Below are positions 62,541 through 64,000 of a stretch of 64,000 bases of DNA, one piece after another. The position numbers and the translations under genes are program-made. The DNA is from Phormidium tenue FACHB-1052. Lineage in GTDB: Bacteria; Cyanobacteriota; Cyanobacteriia; Phormidesmidales; Phormidesmidaceae. The first letter of the stretch is position 1. Each line of letters begins with the position of its first letter. Location of the stretch: contig NZ_JACJQN010000005.1 of assembly GCF_014696675.1 (NCBI RefSeq), forward strand, positions 62,001-126,000, given 5' to 3'. The notes under the pieces were generated by a model that worked only from the letters and a program-made list of their open reading frames with translations, was not told the DNA's origin and ran no database searches.

Positions 62541-64000
62541 ATGTGGAAAATCGTCTTGGGCGCAGTCTCAACCAGCAGTCTGTTGGGCCTGGTGATGCTG
62601 GCTTCACCCAGTGCTTTAGTTCCGGCACTGTCTTCAGAAATCTCGGCGACCCAGGCTCCGATGGTTGCGGCCCCACCGACCACCCTGGTGCACCTGTTTG
62701 AATGGACCTGGAACGACATTGCCACCGAGTGCGAAACCTACCTCAGCCCCAACGGCTACCGGGCTGTTCAAATTTCGCCGCCCCAGGAGCATATTGTGCT
62801 GCCCGACTACGGCTATCCCTGGTGGCAGCGGTATCAGCCCGTTAGCTACAAGCTCGAAAGCCGCAGCGGCAGCCGTGCTGAGCTTCAGGATATGATCGAC
62901 CGCTGCCATGCCGCGGGGGTTGCCATCTACGCCGATGCGGTGATCAACCACATGGCCGGGTTCGAAAACGGTGTGGGCAGCGCGGGCACCGGATTTACCA
63001 AGTACGACTATCCCGACCTCTACGGCCCCGCAGATTTTAACGACTGTCACCAATCTGTCACCGACTATGGCAATGCCGAAAATGTCACCCAGTGCGAACT
63101 GGTCGGTCTGGCCGATCTCAATACTGGCTCGGCTAAGGTACAGGCCACCATCGTCAACTACATGAGCGAACTGGTGGATATGGGGGTAGCAGGCTTTCGC
63201 ATTGATGCCGCCAAGCACATCCGCAACGAAGAGCTGGGGCAAATTTTAGAACAACTGCGCGATCGCCACCCCGACACCGATCTCTACATCTATCAAGAAG
63301 TGATCGACCCCGGCACCGAGGCTATTCGCAAGCAAGACTACTACGACAGCGGCAATGTGCTCGACTTTAAGTATGGCCGTTTTCTCGGCGAGGCCTTTTT
63401 GGGGCTAGAGGGCCAAACCCTGGCCAACCTGCAAACCCTGGGCGAGGGCTGGGGCCTAGCCCCCTCTAACCAGGCGGTAATTTTTACCGACAACCACGAC
63501 AAACAGCGGGGCCACGGAGGCGGCGGCGACTACTTGACCTACAAAAACGGCGACCTCTATGCCCTGGCCAACGTGTTTATGCTGGCCTTTCCCTACGGCA
63601 AACCCCAGGTGATGTCGAGCTTTGCCTTTGACGACCCCGATCAGGGGCCACCCGCTGACGCCGACGGCACCACTCGCCCTATCTACCAAGATGGCCAAGT
63701 TAACTGCTTTAGCGAATGGGTCTGCGAGCACCGCTGGCCTGCTATTTCGGGCATGGTCGGTTTTCGCAATGCCACCCAGCCTGTGGCCGAAGTCACCGAC
63801 TGGTGGAGCAACCAGGCCAACCAAATCGCTTTTGGTCGAGGCGATCGCGGCTTTGTCGCCATCAACCGCGAGGCCGCCCCCCTCACTCACACTTTTCAAA
63901 CCCAGCTGCCCCAGGGCCGCTACTGCAACGTGGTGCAGGGCGGGCTAAGCGCTGATGGCACCACCTGCGCCAACGAGGCCAAAGTCGTGCTGGTCAACCG
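62541..64000 (+). CDS. Secreted GH13 alpha-amylase, animal/bacterial chloride-type relative (3' cut by window edge)
   Basis: Hydrolyses alpha-1,4-glucans outside the cell. The gene is open to the window edge, with 486 codons. Residues 1-30 look like a signal peptide (IVLGAVSTSSLLGLVMLASPSA). The GH13 barrel starts at TTLVHLFEWTWNDIATEC with GYRAVQISPPQEH. Catalytic residues: nucleophile Asp222 in GFRIDAAKH, acid/base Glu253 in YQEVID, and Asp320 in FTDNHDKQRGHG. Of the chloride ligands in animal amylases, the Arg and Asn positions are conserved, but the position of the second Arg is Gln356 (GKPQVMSS), as in chloride-independent relatives. The start ATG follows AATACGTTCT. It could feed glucans to the importer at 7-13 kb. 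Confidence 0.92.
   Translation, partial: MWKIVLGAVSTSSLLGLVMLASPSALVPALSSEISATQAPMVAAPPTTLVHLFEWTWNDIATECETYLSPNGYRAVQISPPQEHIVLPDYGYPWWQRYQPVSYKLESRSGSRAELQDMIDRCHAAGVAIYADAVINHMAGFENGVGSAGTGFTKYDYPDLYGPADFNDCHQSVTDYGNAENVTQCELVGLADLNTGSAKVQATIVNYMSELVDMGVAGFRIDAAKHIRNEELGQILEQLRDRHPDTDLYIYQEVIDPGTEAIRKQDYYDSGNVLDFKYGRFLGEAFLGLEGQTLANLQTLGEGWGLAPSNQAVIFTDNHDKQRGHGGGGDYLTYKNGDLYALANVFMLAFPYGKPQVMSSFAFDDPDQGPPADADGTTRPIYQDGQVNCFSEWVCEHRWPAISGMVGFRNATQPVAEVTDWWSNQANQIAFGRGDRGFVAINREAAPLTHTFQTQLPQGRYCNVVQGGLSADGTTCANEAKVVLVN

Overview
The window is cyanobacterial chromosome, most like a filamentous Leptolyngbya/Nodosilinea-type organism. The reasons are the very frequent HIP1 palindrome (GCGATCGC), high GC in most genes, a glucosylglycerol/alpha-glucoside-type ABC importer, an SpkB-like kinase with pentapeptide repeats, BFN-domain and DUF2252 proteins, several small proteins of cyanobacterial type, and typical cyanobacterial intergenic repeats. 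The genus is an inference. No rRNA, tRNA, CRISPR array or complete insertion sequence was found.

Layout. 1-6.8 kb: end of a glutathione S-transferase gene, a PMT-family mannosyltransferase, riboflavin synthase, a BFN nuclease-like protein, an aldo/keto reductase with a ferredoxin-like tail, methionine aminopeptidase, then a TetR regulator divergent from a thioesterase across a strong inverted repeat. 7.0-13.3 kb (minus strand): an alpha-glucoside/glucosylglycerol-type ABC importer (two permeases, ATPase, binding lipoprotein) with a PAS-GAF-GGDEF diguanylate cyclase set between the ATPase and binding-protein genes. 13.5-28.5 kb: mixed housekeeping genes (RidA, DUF2252, SGNH hydrolase, AI-2E transporter, SpkB-like kinase, PheT, FAD oxidoreductase, DUF4349 lipoprotein, MoaD, MerR-like regulator, ABC exporter with an upstream palindrome) and a non-autonomous transposon-like element at 28.5 kb. 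28.7-33.4 kb: a six-domain-plus PAS hybrid histidine kinase, a Crp/Fnr regulator and an SRPBCC protein in one run.

34.2-44.5 kb is the most interesting block: cheB, a small ORF, a pentapeptide-repeat protein, cheR-TPR, a double-CheW protein, a HAMP-less methyl-accepting protein and a CheA-REC hybrid with two nearly identical Hpt domains, with a stand-alone receiver gene facing it. The parts match those of Wsp-type alternative chemosensory systems, which control c-di-GMP rather than flagella, but a pentapeptide-repeat protein is built into the middle.

44.8-64 kb: methionine salvage genes mtnB-mtnD-mtnC, ndk, two proteins of unknown function, a PHP phosphoesterase overlapping a 1205-residue membrane protein with an alpha/beta-hydrolase core, a FecR protein with a Gly-rich minisatellite, two metallopeptidases (M20 and M17), a low-GC glycosyltransferase that looks acquired, a propeller-transglutaminase fusion, and a secreted alpha-amylase cut by the window edge. 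The amylase and the alpha-glucoside importer could serve the same sugar economy, though they lie about 50 kb apart.
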